A stretch of 64,000 nt of DNA. Source: Pogonophryne albipinna. Taxonomy: Eukaryota; Chordata; Actinopteri; Perciformes; Artedidraconidae. This document shows positions 22,728 to 34,314 of the stretch, one piece after another. Positions within the stretch are counted from its first letter, which is position 1; every line of letters begins with the position of its first letter. The notes under the pieces were generated by a model. The model did not search any database. It had not been told where the DNA came from and was given only the letters and a program-made list of their open reading frames with translations. Position numbers and translations under genes: made by a program. Location: contig CM053244.1 of NCBI GenBank assembly GCA_028583405.1, positions 1 through 64,000 of the forward strand, in the 5' to 3' direction.

Positions 22728-23055
22728 GCTATTTTATGTTTTTTTTATGCGCTTTGACTTCATACTGAACTAAACATTCTCTGTAACGATCTCGCCTTAA
22801 ATGTGCCCCTTTAATTAAGTTACTGGCCGCTTCACCCCCCCCCCCCCCGTAAAATGAGCCACTGAATGTGACAGCAGTCAGTGTGTGTTTTCTGAGTGGG
22901 AGCCAGGAGGATATTTGGTCCTCTGAGTGAGAGCTTTGGGACTGATCGGCAGAGGAAGAGCTGGATCTGGGGGATCCTCCCCCCTCAGGCGGGCTGAAGA
23001 CCCCTGCTGAGCCCCCCACAGCTCGCTGCAGCACACCAACATCCGCCACTGATGG
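22728..23055. repeat. Possible hAT-type terminus with poly-C
   Basis: The right edge ATCCGCCACTG resembles CAGTGGCGG-type hAT ends. A poly-C run and a GGATCCTCC/GGGGGATCC area lie inside. The other terminus was not found. Open frames here are low-complexity. Confidence 0.35.
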
Positions 23056-23393
23056 GGATATTATGCACAATCACAGGCAATGTACAAACACTCAGAAAGT
23101 AAAAGAAAGTCTCACATTCAAACAGACAAAACACTGATCAGAGAGCACTCTGATTCCTTTGGCACCTTAAAGAAACCACATTTGAAAATGGAAATTCGTG
23201 TCAAGACAGACTTTTCTGAATTTTCTTTTATATATTCGGCAGCTTTATTATGGTGATATTGGCCTGCATTAGGATGTGGACCAATAATTAGTGTAACAAC
23301 TGTAACAACTGTGTGAGAGCTATCACTCTATTTCCAGTTTGTTTTGCTAAATTAAGCACTATGAGCACTAGCGAGTGCTGACTGTCCGCACAG

Positions 23394-23545
<152 letters not shown>

Positions 23546-23702
23546 CACCAGCACGTCTTGGTTATGCTTTACCACTATTGAAATTATCACTAATTATAGT
23601 TTTGTCAACATAAAAAATTGATTGGGTTGAAATGTGCCCTCTACACATGCCACTACATGTGCTGTGTTTAGCACTGCAAGAAGTTGAAGTTTCATTTTAA
23701 CT

Positions 23703-23745
23703 TAATATTATTGCTTTCAAATAACCTTTGAAAGCAATAATATTA
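23703..23745. repeat. Perfect 19-bp hairpin
   Basis: Arm TAATATTATTGCTTTCAAA at 23703-23721 and its exact reverse complement at 23727-23745, with the 5-base loop TAACC. It sits in a MITE-like unit related to 20069-20245. Confidence 0.85.
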
Positions 23746-24404
23746 TGTGAAATCTGTGACATAATACATGTAATTATTGTCACGTTTCAGTTGTTTCAGT
23801 GAACAGCAGCAGCACTGAGCTGTGTTTTAGACGGGGTTTCTCTAGCGTTGTTGCGTTAGGGTTAGGGTGTGAGTGGAAACAAACACAACCTTCACTCTCC
23901 ACAGAGGGCAACCTCCAGAAGGGCCAGCTTGAAAGAGAAATGTGTGAGATCCGTTGAGGACTAACCAACACAAACAACATTGGATATGAGGTGACACACT
24001 AAATGTGTGAGGCATTATTAAACAGTCTGGCTTCCATTCACCAACTCAACAATTTCCCCTTTTCGAAAGTAAGGTCAGAGATTCTTTACAGGGACGCATC
24101 ATTTTCCCGTAAAATATTTAATTATAAATACACATTTTTGGGTGGGAAGTGGTGTACTGTCACAACTCACAGCAAAGGAACCAATAGCACAACTTAAAAA
24201 GGCAGGTGCTAAATACAAATATTTGGATCCAGGCAGGCAGACAAAGTAGAAGAGGAACCGGGAAATACAGGCTGAGATGGATTCAAATCACAGAGGGACG
24301 ATGGGTAAAGGCAGGCTAAGAGAAATTATAAACACTGGAAAGTTAAGTAAGGCACAAAAATAATCGCGCAACAAACTGGTGGACTTGGACCTGTTACATA
24401 TATA

Positions 24405-25483
24405 GAGGAGAGTTGGTAAGTTGACCCACCCCCTTTATCTAGGGAACTGTGCACATTTGTTGTCATGTGACCATAGATTCAGGAAGCACCCATCATTTCT
24501 ATTTGTCTGTGATGGAGAGAAGGACATGGTAAAGTGATACATGTGTTTTACTCACAATAAACCATGTTCTGCTTGTCAAAGTACATTTTCAACATGTCAG
24601 GTATAATTTGACATGTTGTCAAAGCAAATGTATCCAGGTCTGAAAATATGTATCATACATGTTTGTTATTTAGCAAGGTGTGAAACCATGTGAATCATTT
24701 AGCTAAAGATCAGCATGAATGACTAAACTAGACAGTTTTTATTCAAAAAAGTGTCTGTGGGGCAAAGTGAGCCAGTGGTTCAACTTAACCCCCCCATGAG
24801 GCACTGAAGTTCAGTCTCTGTAGTATAAAATACTATTTCAATGTAGTTTTACACAACTGATGTGTTTTGATGTTTTAAACATTGTGGAAAAGCCATCATG
24901 CAAAGAAAGTCCAAGAGGAAGACTGAGGAGATGGAGAGAGCCACTGATGGAGAGGCTGGAGAATCCATCAGAGCAGTGGCAAAAGACAGAAATATTGACA
25001 GCTCAACCCTGCGTAGAGACATAAACAGGAAGGAGGACAGGAAGTGAAAACAGGAGGTACAGAGGAACAGCAGAGGAAAGAGGGTCTTCACACAGGAGAG
25101 AGAAGGGGCTTCAGACCAGATCAAAACACTGCTGACCAGTTCCATGGCCTTACTCCAAAGAAATGCTGTGAACTGGCTCTGAATTACAGACAGAAACAAC
25201 ATTCCTGTACCACACAACTCAGGTTAAACTTGGAAAAGTAAATGGTTGAATTTACCCCCAGATGGCTCAACTTACCCCTTGGATGGGGCAAGAACACTTT
25301 TTTTTATAGTGATATTTTCATGGCCCCTCTTTATAGATTTTATCAGACATTATTATTTCATTTTGATTGACAGAAGACATCCTGAAGTAAAGGTTGTTGT
25401 TGTCATTTGACTTCTATCTCAATTCTCCTTGCCTAGACTGGACAACACAAGTAAACATTGTCTCATCTTACCCCACTCTCCCC
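24405..25483 (+). mobile_element. Degenerate pogo-type DNA transposon
   Basis: The ends GAGGAGAGTTGGTAAG (left) and, inverted, GGGGAGAGTGGGGTAAG are each preceded by TA (24403-24404 and 25484-25485), the Tc1/mariner/pogo target duplication. Subterminal GTTGACCCACC and internal TTCAACTTAACCCCCC / CTCAACTTACCCC repeats fit fish pogo elements. The length of 1079 bp is about half that of a complete element. Confidence 0.65.
24898..25240 (+). pseudogene. Pogo-type transposase N-terminal remnant
   Basis: From the ATG at 24898 the frame reads KRKTEEMERATDGEAGESIR and AVAKDRNIDSSTLRRDIN, then stops at 25045. This matches the pipsqueak-type helix-turn-helix of pogo/Tigger transposases (EEMERA...GESIRAVA...STLRR). 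After frame changes, a second piece (DQFHGLTPKKCCELALNY, about 25133-25190) matches the GLTPKxCxxLA helix that follows. The DDE catalytic domain is absent. It is a relic. Confidence 0.65.
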
Positions 25484-25485
25484 TA

Positions 25486-26483
<998 letters not shown>

Positions 26484-27087
26484 GGAAATGTTGAGTAGGC
26501 CTACCCCAAATTTTTATTGTACAAATGTATAGTATGTTTCCACAGCACATAGAAACTCCCGGATGCTAACTCCCAAATGTTGTGCAATTTGCAAGTTTAA
26601 TTAATTAGCATAAGTTTAATTAATTAGCATTTGCAGACAATAGCCACAAATGGTTTGGCCGATTTGGACAATTTTGGTGTGTTTTTTGAGGGATATTGAT
26701 GATGTTGAATTCATTTCTGACATTTTTAGGATAAAAAATTGCAGTTTTGAGCCCCATAAAACTTAAAAATAAAATCAGTCTACCGGGAGTAAAAATAGGG
26801 CCACTTCCTGGTTAAAACTACACATTTGGTTCCTGAAAATGCAGGATGCATTGAAAATGCATTGATTCAATATCCAAAATTAACTCGGAAACCACTCCAA
26901 AATTGTCCAAATCAGCCAAGACATGTTTTAGCTTTTGTCTGCATATAGGCTTATTAATGCAAATGAATACAACTTATGCTAATTGAGCAAGTTGTCTAAC
27001 GTATTCAAGTTAGCATCCGGCAGTTTATATGTGCTGGAGATCCTACTATACATTTATATCATAAAACGTTGGTGTACTCAACATTCC
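26484..27087. mobile_element. Foldback element with long imperfect arms
   Basis: The ends GGAAATGTTGAGTA and TACTCAACATTCC are inverted. The pairing continues inward for over 200 bp per arm: AATGTATAGTA / TACTATACATT, CCGGATGCTAAC / GTTAGCATCCGG, TTTGGACAATTTTGG / CCAAAATTGTCCAAA. The unpaired centre lies at about 26735-26850. The left arm holds a direct repeat of AAGTTTAATTAATTAGCAT. No coding sequence and no clear target duplication are seen. Confidence 0.75.
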
Positions 27088-28261
27088 AGTTAACAATAGA
27101 CTCCATGAGCCATTATTAAGAGGGAGATTCACTTTTGGTTATCTACATTTGCTCAGTGTCACCTTGTAAATAATACACAACTGTGGTCTGTATGAGTTTG
27201 TGTGTATTAGGATAAAGCCTGAATACTCAAACACCTTTCATTGGCAGGTCCAGGAGTTAAAAGCATTTCCCATTCCGCTCATCATGTAACCATTTTCAAA
27301 TGAACTGGATAATATTACAAATGCAATGGCCTCCAGCGCAAAAAATAGGTTTAGGACGCATGGTGTTTTCACTTGACAGCAGGGAAACGTCGGCCCCCGG
27401 GGAGGAGGTGAGGCTTCACAAAGTTTCAGCTCACTTTTTCTCTAATGTCTTTCAAAGGGGATGTGGAAAATCTTTGCGATATCAGAGCTCTCAGACGCAC
27501 TGTTGCCTCAGTCCATTCCAGCTCTCTCTATGTTTTCCTTCTTATCCACGGAGCACAAGATGTGTGCTTCAGTTTTCCACGGTGTGTGATGGAGGAGGCT
27601 GATAGCCTGCAGGAGGGCAGCTCAGGACACACTTTCCAAAACGTCTACATTTGTTTGGTTTAAAGTGTAAGAGGAGAAAGAGAACTGATGAGACAGGGAA
27701 ATACTTCATATAACTAAATACAGACTATTTCTCAACACACACTCCAAAAACATTATGAAAGAGTACAAATGACCTCATTGACAAGTCTCCAGCTCGAGCA
27801 CCTGTCCCTTTGCACTCCTATTACAGTATATGTATATATATATAATTATGAAGTGGTAGAGGAGTATTTACACAATGTGATGTTGGTACTTTAAGTAGAG
27901 GATTTGAGTACTTCTCCGAACACTGCAAATATGAAAACACAATAGGACAATCAGGTTTGGGAGGGTTACTTTGTAAATGTAATCAGTTACTGATTACTGA
28001 ATACATGTCTCTGAAAGTAATCTGAATACAGTTACGTTCTTTTTCCATCACAGATGGGTATGTTTTGGTGAACAGGAGACACAAAAAGCAAAAGGAAACT
28101 GAACGTGTTTTTACTGTGACCCTCACAGTATCTGCTGCCCACAGCTGTTTGATAGAAGGAAAACCTCCTTCACTTCATGAACTCTCTGCAGCACCAGGAG
28201 GCAGCGGGAGGGTTAACTCAGCCTCTGAGAAGAGGAGCGTGCTATGAGGGGCCACAATTCA

Positions 28262-28490
28262 AACTCACCTCACACACACACTACTGAAAACATCTGGCCT
28301 TGCACACACACTACTGAAATACTCTCACATTCACTACTGAACACCTCACACACACACTACTGAAAATTAAGCCTCACACATATTACTGAAAATTAACCTC
28401 ACACACACGCAACTGAAAACTAACCTCACACACACACTACTGAAAACATCTGGCCTTGCACACACACTACTGAAATACTCTCACATTCAC
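28262..28490. repeat. CACACTACTGAAA minisatellite
   Basis: About ten irregular units containing CACACACACTACTGAAA. A higher-order block of about 70 bp (through CATCTGGCCTTGCACACACA and ACTCTCACATTCAC) occurs at both ends. Confidence 0.75.
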
Positions 28491-29035
28491 ATGTTTTTGT
28501 CTCTGCACATGTGTTTGTAGACTTGAACAATCTTTATAAGCAGAATTCTCTACATAGAGGGAAAAGCTGAGTGTGCTTTGTATAAAGCACCACAGTGTGT
28601 AGTTGGTTGGACAAAGTGTCTTGTACTATAAGTGAAGTGTGTGACATTTGGTGCAAAAGTTAGCTTTTGGTAAGTGTTTATATAGTTTTGGGTGCAGTGA
28701 TTCATGCAAGATATATGAGATGTTTTGCACTTTGGGTGTGTGGTTTTGAGAATTGTGTTAAGTGTTTTGAGAAAATTAGCCCTGTAGTCAAAAATGTGTT
28801 TTAGCAATTGAAAAAAACGGTACAAATGCTAAACATAATCAACAAATACACATTCCAAATGACCATAAACACCAAACTGCTTTATTGTTGACTCAGCAAT
28901 CAGGATGTAAGCACTAGCAAAAGGCTTCATGTAAGAACTTTTTACAACAACAATGGATATATGGACAGCAGCCAGAGGAAGAGGTAGAGGGAGGATGAGA
29001 GAGTTGTGTGACTTGGACTTGGACTCGAACACAGG

Positions 29036-29175
29036 TAATGATGACTCGGACTCGACTCGGACACTCCTTGGGTGACTCGGACTTGGACTCGGACTCGACT
29101 ACGACTCCCTTGGTGACTCGGACTTGGACTCGGAGAGTGGTGACTCGAGAGTGACTTGGACTCGTGAATTGGTGA
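29036..29175. repeat. GACTCGGACTTG short tandem repeat
   Basis: Variants of GACTCGGACTTGGACTCG alternate irregularly over about 140 bp. Confidence 0.8.
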
Positions 29176-29815
29176 CTTGACTACAACACTGCCCGCTACA
29201 GATAAACCCTAACCAAAACCAAACTTTTGGACACACACGCTCCATTTATAGTACACGACTCTTCCAATCTGTCCAATCAACTACACACTGATGTGCTCAA
29301 TCAAAACCACACTAATCTTCGAAGGGCTATATTATGTATGTAGGGCAGAAACAGAAACACTAATAAACTGTTGAAACTAAACTTTCCACACACAGCCAAA
29401 CCCAACAGCATCACTTTATCTTCTCACACACCTTCTATTCCTCTCAATAATGGAGGATTTCTTATTCAGATACTGAAATATTGTATGAAATGTATAATAT
29501 GAGTTGAAACAATAGTGTCAATCATTGGAACATCTTTTTTTTAAGGACATTATTTATTGTTAACCAACTTATTACAAAGATAAAACATGAGTTAAACACT
29601 GCCAACACAACTTGCTCAGATGTATGACCTTATGTAGAGCTGCAGTGATATTATATTAACATAAAAGATCCAATGACTTTGGTAAATGTGAAATAATATA
29701 AGACATGACATCATTGTTTTACACTGATAATCAGAATGAATTTCCATTATGCTTCATTTATTCAGACACATGATATTCAATTATTTCTTTATTTTTAGTA
29801 GGTAGTGTAGGTTCC

Positions 29816-30443
29816 TACGGAGCCCCCTAAGGGACATGGAGAAGAAAATAAAAATGATGTAAAAAAAAAAAGAAAAAAAAGTTTTGCGAGATCTCAAATC
29901 CTGTTGTTCAGATCCTGTTGCAGTTTGTAGACGGTCCCTAAGCACTCCTCTCCCTCCTCCAGCTGCAGATTGTGACCAATTATTGATGTTTAGCTCGGAT
30001 GACGGCGCGTATTGAACTGTTCTGATAAAAACGACTCTGTAGCTCATTGTCTAACTTGCTATGATTGTAAAGTCATGTTGTTTGTATTTTTACAACGTTA
30101 TGTTCATGAGTTATTGATCCGCGAAATTCGAATCTGTCAATAACTCAGCTCAGAGGGACGTCCCCTCGCTCTGAGTGTTCTCTTGAGGTGTCTTTCACTT
30201 ATGTGAAACCCGTGCCTATTGCCAAGCACTGATGTTATATCTTTATATTTAAGGCCAAAGTAAAATGGATGAACCGCTCCATTGTTGTGGTTTCTGTGTT
30301 GCCGTAGCAGCCGAACTGACCAGGAAGTACATTGAGCTAAATGAAAAGTGATCTCGCAAAAGTATTGCGAGATCTCGCAAAGGGGTTTTACGATATCTTG
30401 CAAAACTTTTTTTTCTTTTCCATGTCCCCTAGGGGGCTCCGTA
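29816..30443. mobile_element. TACGGAGCC-type inverted-repeat element, copy A, 6-bp TSD
   Basis: Inverted ends TACGGAGCCCCCTAAGGGAC and, from the right, TACGGAGCCCCCTAGGGGAC. Direct flanks GGTTCC at 29810-29815 and 30444-30449 suggest a 6-bp target duplication. Subterminal AGTTTTGCGAGATCTC at the left and CGATATCTTGCAAAACTT at the right form further inverted sequence. The interior is noncoding. A second element of the same type lies at 58462-59318. I cannot assign a superfamily. Confidence 0.75.
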
Positions 30444-30688
30444 GGTTCCATCCACACTCGAAAAAATGCTGCTCCAAAAACAATAAAAAAAAAAATGAAA
30501 ACCAGGTTTTTCTCTTGTAATATGTAAAAAGACCTGCCGATAGAACAAGTGAACATTTGCTTGGTAAGATGTCTTGAAATAAGATGGGATATTTAGATGT
30601 GATGTTATCATTAACTGGGACATTTTATTTTGATCTATATGTACCAGGATCAAGAAATGTTTTGTTACAAAATAAGCCAGATAAGCTT

Positions 30689-31852
30689 TGATGCCCCTGT
30701 GGGGTCACCTGGAGAGGGTGTGGCTGTGCTGCATCCAGCCGCCTTGATTGCAATAACTCAGGGCACCTGGGTCTGGTGCCCTGCAGCTATTGAAAGCCTC
30801 TCTGCTCCTCTCTGTTTTCCCCTCTGCTTTCTCATACAGGCACCCTGTTCGGTTGAGTATGTTATTAGTTATTTCAGTTGTTTTACTTTGTGCACCTCAA
30901 CACCCTCACACATACATGTTCATACAATCCTCACCCTGCAGTTACATTACTGATACCACTGACGTTCACACCTCATGCTTTACTTGCTTTGCACTTGATT
31001 AATTTGGCTAATTTGAACCACTTGTTTTAATAAACATCTTTTGTTAAACCGTTGATATGGTAGCCTCATCCCAATACCCCTCCTCGACTCCTCTCTTCCC
31101 CTCCTCCGGGACTTGACCCGGAAATCGATCAAGACATGCCATTTTGAAAGACGTCCCAATAGCTGAAATGCACACGGAGGAGTCGAGGAGGGGTGAGGGA
31201 GGAGGGGTGCGGGAGGAGGGGTGCGGGAGGAGACGAAAGGGAGGATACACAGACTACGCGGAAGTGCTTTCACTACTCGCATATAAAAGCCCCGCCCCCA
31301 CCTTCACAGCTGGTCCATTTCAACAGAGGAGAACTGGAAGATGAGTGGAAAAGCGTCACATACATGTATAAGTGCTCACAGCTCCGTATTATGTGCAATT
31401 CATTTCTAGAAGGCTTTCACATTACTATAATTATATTTGTATTTAAATGTAGGCTACATTTTACACCAAAACGGAACACAAAAGCAGGACCAACCATCAT
31501 ACATTGAATACCTTGACTAACAAGAGAAAGATTAATTCCTTTAAATAAATATTTAACAACAAATGGGCCGGTTCTAAAGGGTTATTCAGTTAAGCCCGAT
31601 GAGAGGGGATACAGCTGTGCACATGTCATCATTAACAGACGTCATTTAAGAGTGACGTTTGAGTGAACGAGGACATCCCAATTAATACCTGAGGACTCCT
31701 CTGTCCTCGCGTCTCTCGCTCGCATCTTACGGAGGCGGAGCTAAGACGCTAGGAAGGGAAGCGAGTGAGGGAAAGGAGGAGTCGAGGAGGGGTATTTGGA
31801 TGAGGCTAGAGTGTCTCCTCTTTGTTGTGGCCTTTTGAGCCAGGTCATAACA
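30689..31852 (+). mobile_element. Gypsy-type 5' LTR, interrupted by a MITE
   Basis: The LTR starts TGATGCCCCTGTGGGGTCAC. It has a polyadenylation signal AATAAA at 31029-31034 and ends ...CATAACA just before a primer-binding-site-like TGGGGGCTCGTCC. The MITE at 31061-31808 splits it. Without that insert the LTR is about 415 bp. No matching 3' LTR is found in the window. Confidence 0.6.
31061..31808. mobile_element. MITE with 33-bp TIRs and a retained TATA box
   Basis: The ends TAGCCTCATCCCAATACCCC and, inverted, TAGCCTCATCCAAATACCCC continue as TCCTCGACTCCTC, with one mismatch in 33 bp. TA at both edges may be the target duplication. Inside is TATAAAAG at 31282-31289 followed by GC-rich sequence and an ATG at 31341 whose frame stops after 22 codons. 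It looks like the promoter and first codons of a lost transposase gene. An internal GGAGTCGAGGAGGGGTG copy of the TIR sequence lies near 31178. Confidence 0.7.
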
Positions 31853-31854
31853 AA

Positions 31855-31867
31855 TGGGGGCTCGTCC
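31855..31867 (+). other. Primer binding site-like sequence
   Basis: TGGGGGCTCGTCC sits 2 bases after the LTR end. The motif resembles a tRNA-Pro primer binding site of LTR retroelements. Confidence 0.6.
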
Positions 31868-32513
31868 TACGGGTTATTTGTAGAAAGTTTGATTAAAAGT
31901 TTGTGGAGTGCTCAGAGCACATGGTGTTATTGAGCAGCTGATTAGTTGATGTGGTCCAGCTGTGGCGCTGCTATAGAGAACCGCAGTGACGCGTCGTAAA
32001 ACCCGGAAGTAAGTTAGCATTTTTAGCACTTCCGATTCCTTCGTCAAAAAGCAATGCATTTTCTCCATAGGGTTTTGGAAAATAGCTCGAAATAAGGTCT
32101 GTGGTTGACACAAATTTAAGAGATAAATCACGTTTTGTTCTACGACATTAAATACATCAGCAGTGACCCCACTGGTGATTTCTGAAGAGTTTACGTGTCT
32201 GAAAAACGATGGCTGTTACCGAGTGGCTGAATAGGACTACAGAAATTGTCGAGGCCGTTGTACGTCATTACGCCTAACACGTAAACACTCCCGCTAAGTT
32301 TGTTTTCCCCTGTGTTCTGCTTGAAAGCAAGTACCTGCCTATCTTTAGTATCTGTATCTATATCTGACCATTATAATCTGTATTTTTGAAATTTTTAACA
32401 CCGTAGTTTTACAAATTATAGAATAATTAATTACCAGTGTTTTCCAATTTTACTCGGCAGTTCGTTTCGTTAGCTAACGTTAGCTAAAGCTAGCGCTACT
32501 AGTTAGCTACGCA

Positions 32514-33382
32514 ATGGTTTGTTGCTTTGCTCAGGGTTGCAGCCACAGGTCTTTGCATGAAACGTGCTCGTTCTATCGTTTCCCGGCCAATGTTTTCCAA
32601 AGGAGAGTCTGGATTCGTGCCATGAGGTAAGCTGACGTTACATTTTTGTCCATGTCACGGTGAAATGTAAATGATGGGTAGTGACTCTATCGCCGTTTTA
32701 GAGATGGCGCTGCTGAAAAGACCGCAACATAAGTAAAGATAATGAATACATCCTATTAAAAACCTGTGTCGCTTATATGATAAGTCTAATTAGTACAAGC
32801 AGCATAACGTTTCACCATGTAACTAAAGATTGTAGTCAGGGAAATCACTTTGACATATTGAACTAATAACAAATCACCTCTGGCTGGCAGAGAACTCTCT
32901 GCTCCATAGCTTCTCTTGGACGTAAAATCACATGTACATTTTACATTTATATTCAATTTAATATTCCATCACTCACATACTTTTGTATATATAATAACTT
33001 ATATTTTGTTTTTCTTGTTATGCTGCTGCAACACAAACATTTCCCAAATTGGGATCAATACAGTAATATCTTATCTTAATTAATTAAGAAATTTAACTAT
33101 TATAATTAGTGTAGCAGCTGACACCTATTTTCAATATGGATTAATCTACCATTTATTTCTTTAGTTCAATTTTCATCTATAAAAATGTCAAAATAGTGAA
33201 AATGTTCTCAAGACAAAGTGCAAGGTTATATCTTTAGATGTTTTGTTTTAGCCTATGTACTGTATGTCTTAATGCTCTTATATGTGACGGTGTGACTTCC
33301 ATGAAACTAATATTTTATATCTTCCCAACAGACGACCTGACAGGAAACCTAACACTCTAACAACCACAACATTGCATAGCGA
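32514..33382 (+). pseudogene. THAP zinc-finger exons of the ISL2EU transposase
   Basis: Exon 1 (32514-32626) starts MVCCFAQGCSHRSLHETCSF and continues YRFPANVFQRRVWIRAM. This matches the start of a THAP domain: paired Cys (FAQGC), the FxRFP block and the R-x-x-W helix. It ends at a GTAAGC donor in phase 2. A second exon fits at 33332-33382 after CTTCCCAACAG, giving RPDRKPNTLTTTTLHS and then a GTAAAT donor, where THAP domains usually have CSxHF. The third zinc Cys is not apparent (LHSE), and the final exon and DDE core are missing because opposite-strand YqaJ sequence follows. The THAP domain is a C2CH DNA-binding module that would recognise the transposon ends. This one cannot be functional as it stands. 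Confidence 0.7.
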
Positions 33383-33439
33383 GTAAATGTAAATTAAAAA
33401 CGATTCACAATTTTTTTATTTCTTCTTCTTTCTTGCAGT

Positions 33440-34242
33440 GAGGTGAAGCTGACCTTGTACTTGGTGCCAATAAGGATGTTCCTCATTCTTGATTGGGAGA
33501 GCCACAAACCTGACTCATGGACCTGCATCTGGGTTGCAGTGGTGAATGCCCTGACGCCCTCACATTCATTCATAGCCCCCCACTGTACAGACAAAACACC
33601 ATCAAGGGCCTGTTGTGGCCCTAGCACCCTGGCACTAAGGGAAGCAGTCACACGCTTTGACCTCAGGACAGCTCCAAAGTTGCTGGCAGTCAACCTTCCT
33701 TTCCTGAACAAATGCCAGTTTGGGTTGGTTCGCTGACCAGTGGTAGCCACCTGAATTGCCCTCTGTTGCTCCTCAGACAATGCCATGCTTGCCACAATTG
33801 CCTCAGGTCCCTGATGCCCAACAGATTTGAGAATTTCAGGAACAGTAAGTGTTTCCAAGCTGTAGTGTTCCTCTTCTGGCTCGGGGGAGAGAAGCCAAGC
33901 AATTCCTGAGAACCTGCCCCCGAGTCTGTCCCTCAGCCAGTCACGATCTTCGGAGGTGGGCTCTCTTGTCAGCGGGTTGAATGAGTTATTGGTTGGAGGA
34001 AATAGCTCCTCCACTGAATGGGTACGTTTAGCTGCCTTTGGCTTCTTCCACTGACAGGGGGTGTCAGTGCAGCTGAAACTGTGGATGGCAAAGATGGCTA
34101 ATGCAGCCGCATGACTGCATTTCCATTCTCCACGTGGGCATTCATATTTTGTGGAGAGAATTCCCTCTTCTCCTGTAGATACCTGTGGTGGTGGGATTGT
34201 TTTATTATTTAAAATATATTTACATTTGTAATGCCTTCCCAA
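33440..34242 (-). pseudogene. SWIM plus YqaJ nuclease protein of ISL2EU, catalytic core deleted
   Basis: The minus strand has a splice acceptor (CCACCACCACAG at about 34183) leading into VSTGEEGILSTKYECPRGEW, then KCSHAAALAIFAIHSF, a SWIM-like CPxGxxxCSH zinc motif. The YqaJ/lambda-exonuclease fold follows: NPNWHLFRKGRLTASNFGAV, SVQWGAMNECEGVRAF and VHESGLWLS. At about 33490-33505 the sequence jumps, with a frame change, to KNEEHPYWHQVQGQLHLT, which is the conserved QVQGQL block near the end of the domain. The segment that normally carries the catalytic Asp (SPDG) and the Glu-x-Lys pair is therefore gone. In this transposon family the nuclease is a second gene of unknown exact role. This copy is inactive. 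Confidence 0.8.
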
Positions 34243-34314
34243 TTATCCCTTTCATTGTTTATAGCCTATACTGTATGTTTATTTCTGTGTTTTCTGGTGT
34301 GTAATATTTGTAAT

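Larger units (their letters stand above)
27088..29809. other. Gene-poor stretch with two minisatellites
   Basis: No gene is recognised. It holds the minisatellite at 28262-28490 and a GACTCGGACTTG-type repeat at 29036-29175. The remainder is AT-rich and appears noncoding. Confidence 0.5.

Noticed and set aside
22729..23070. 113-codon minus-strand frame with Ser-rich and Gly-rich parts
   Set aside because: It runs through a poly-C tract and a likely hAT terminus. Nothing recognisable.
28262..28490. Regularly spaced repeat considered as a CRISPR-like array
   Set aside because: Units vary in length with no unique spacers, and the context is eukaryotic. It is a minisatellite.
33443..33736. 97-codon plus-strand frame preceded by a good splice-acceptor-like TTTCTTGCAG
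   Set aside because: It is antisense to the conserved YqaJ blocks, which clearly read on the minus strand.
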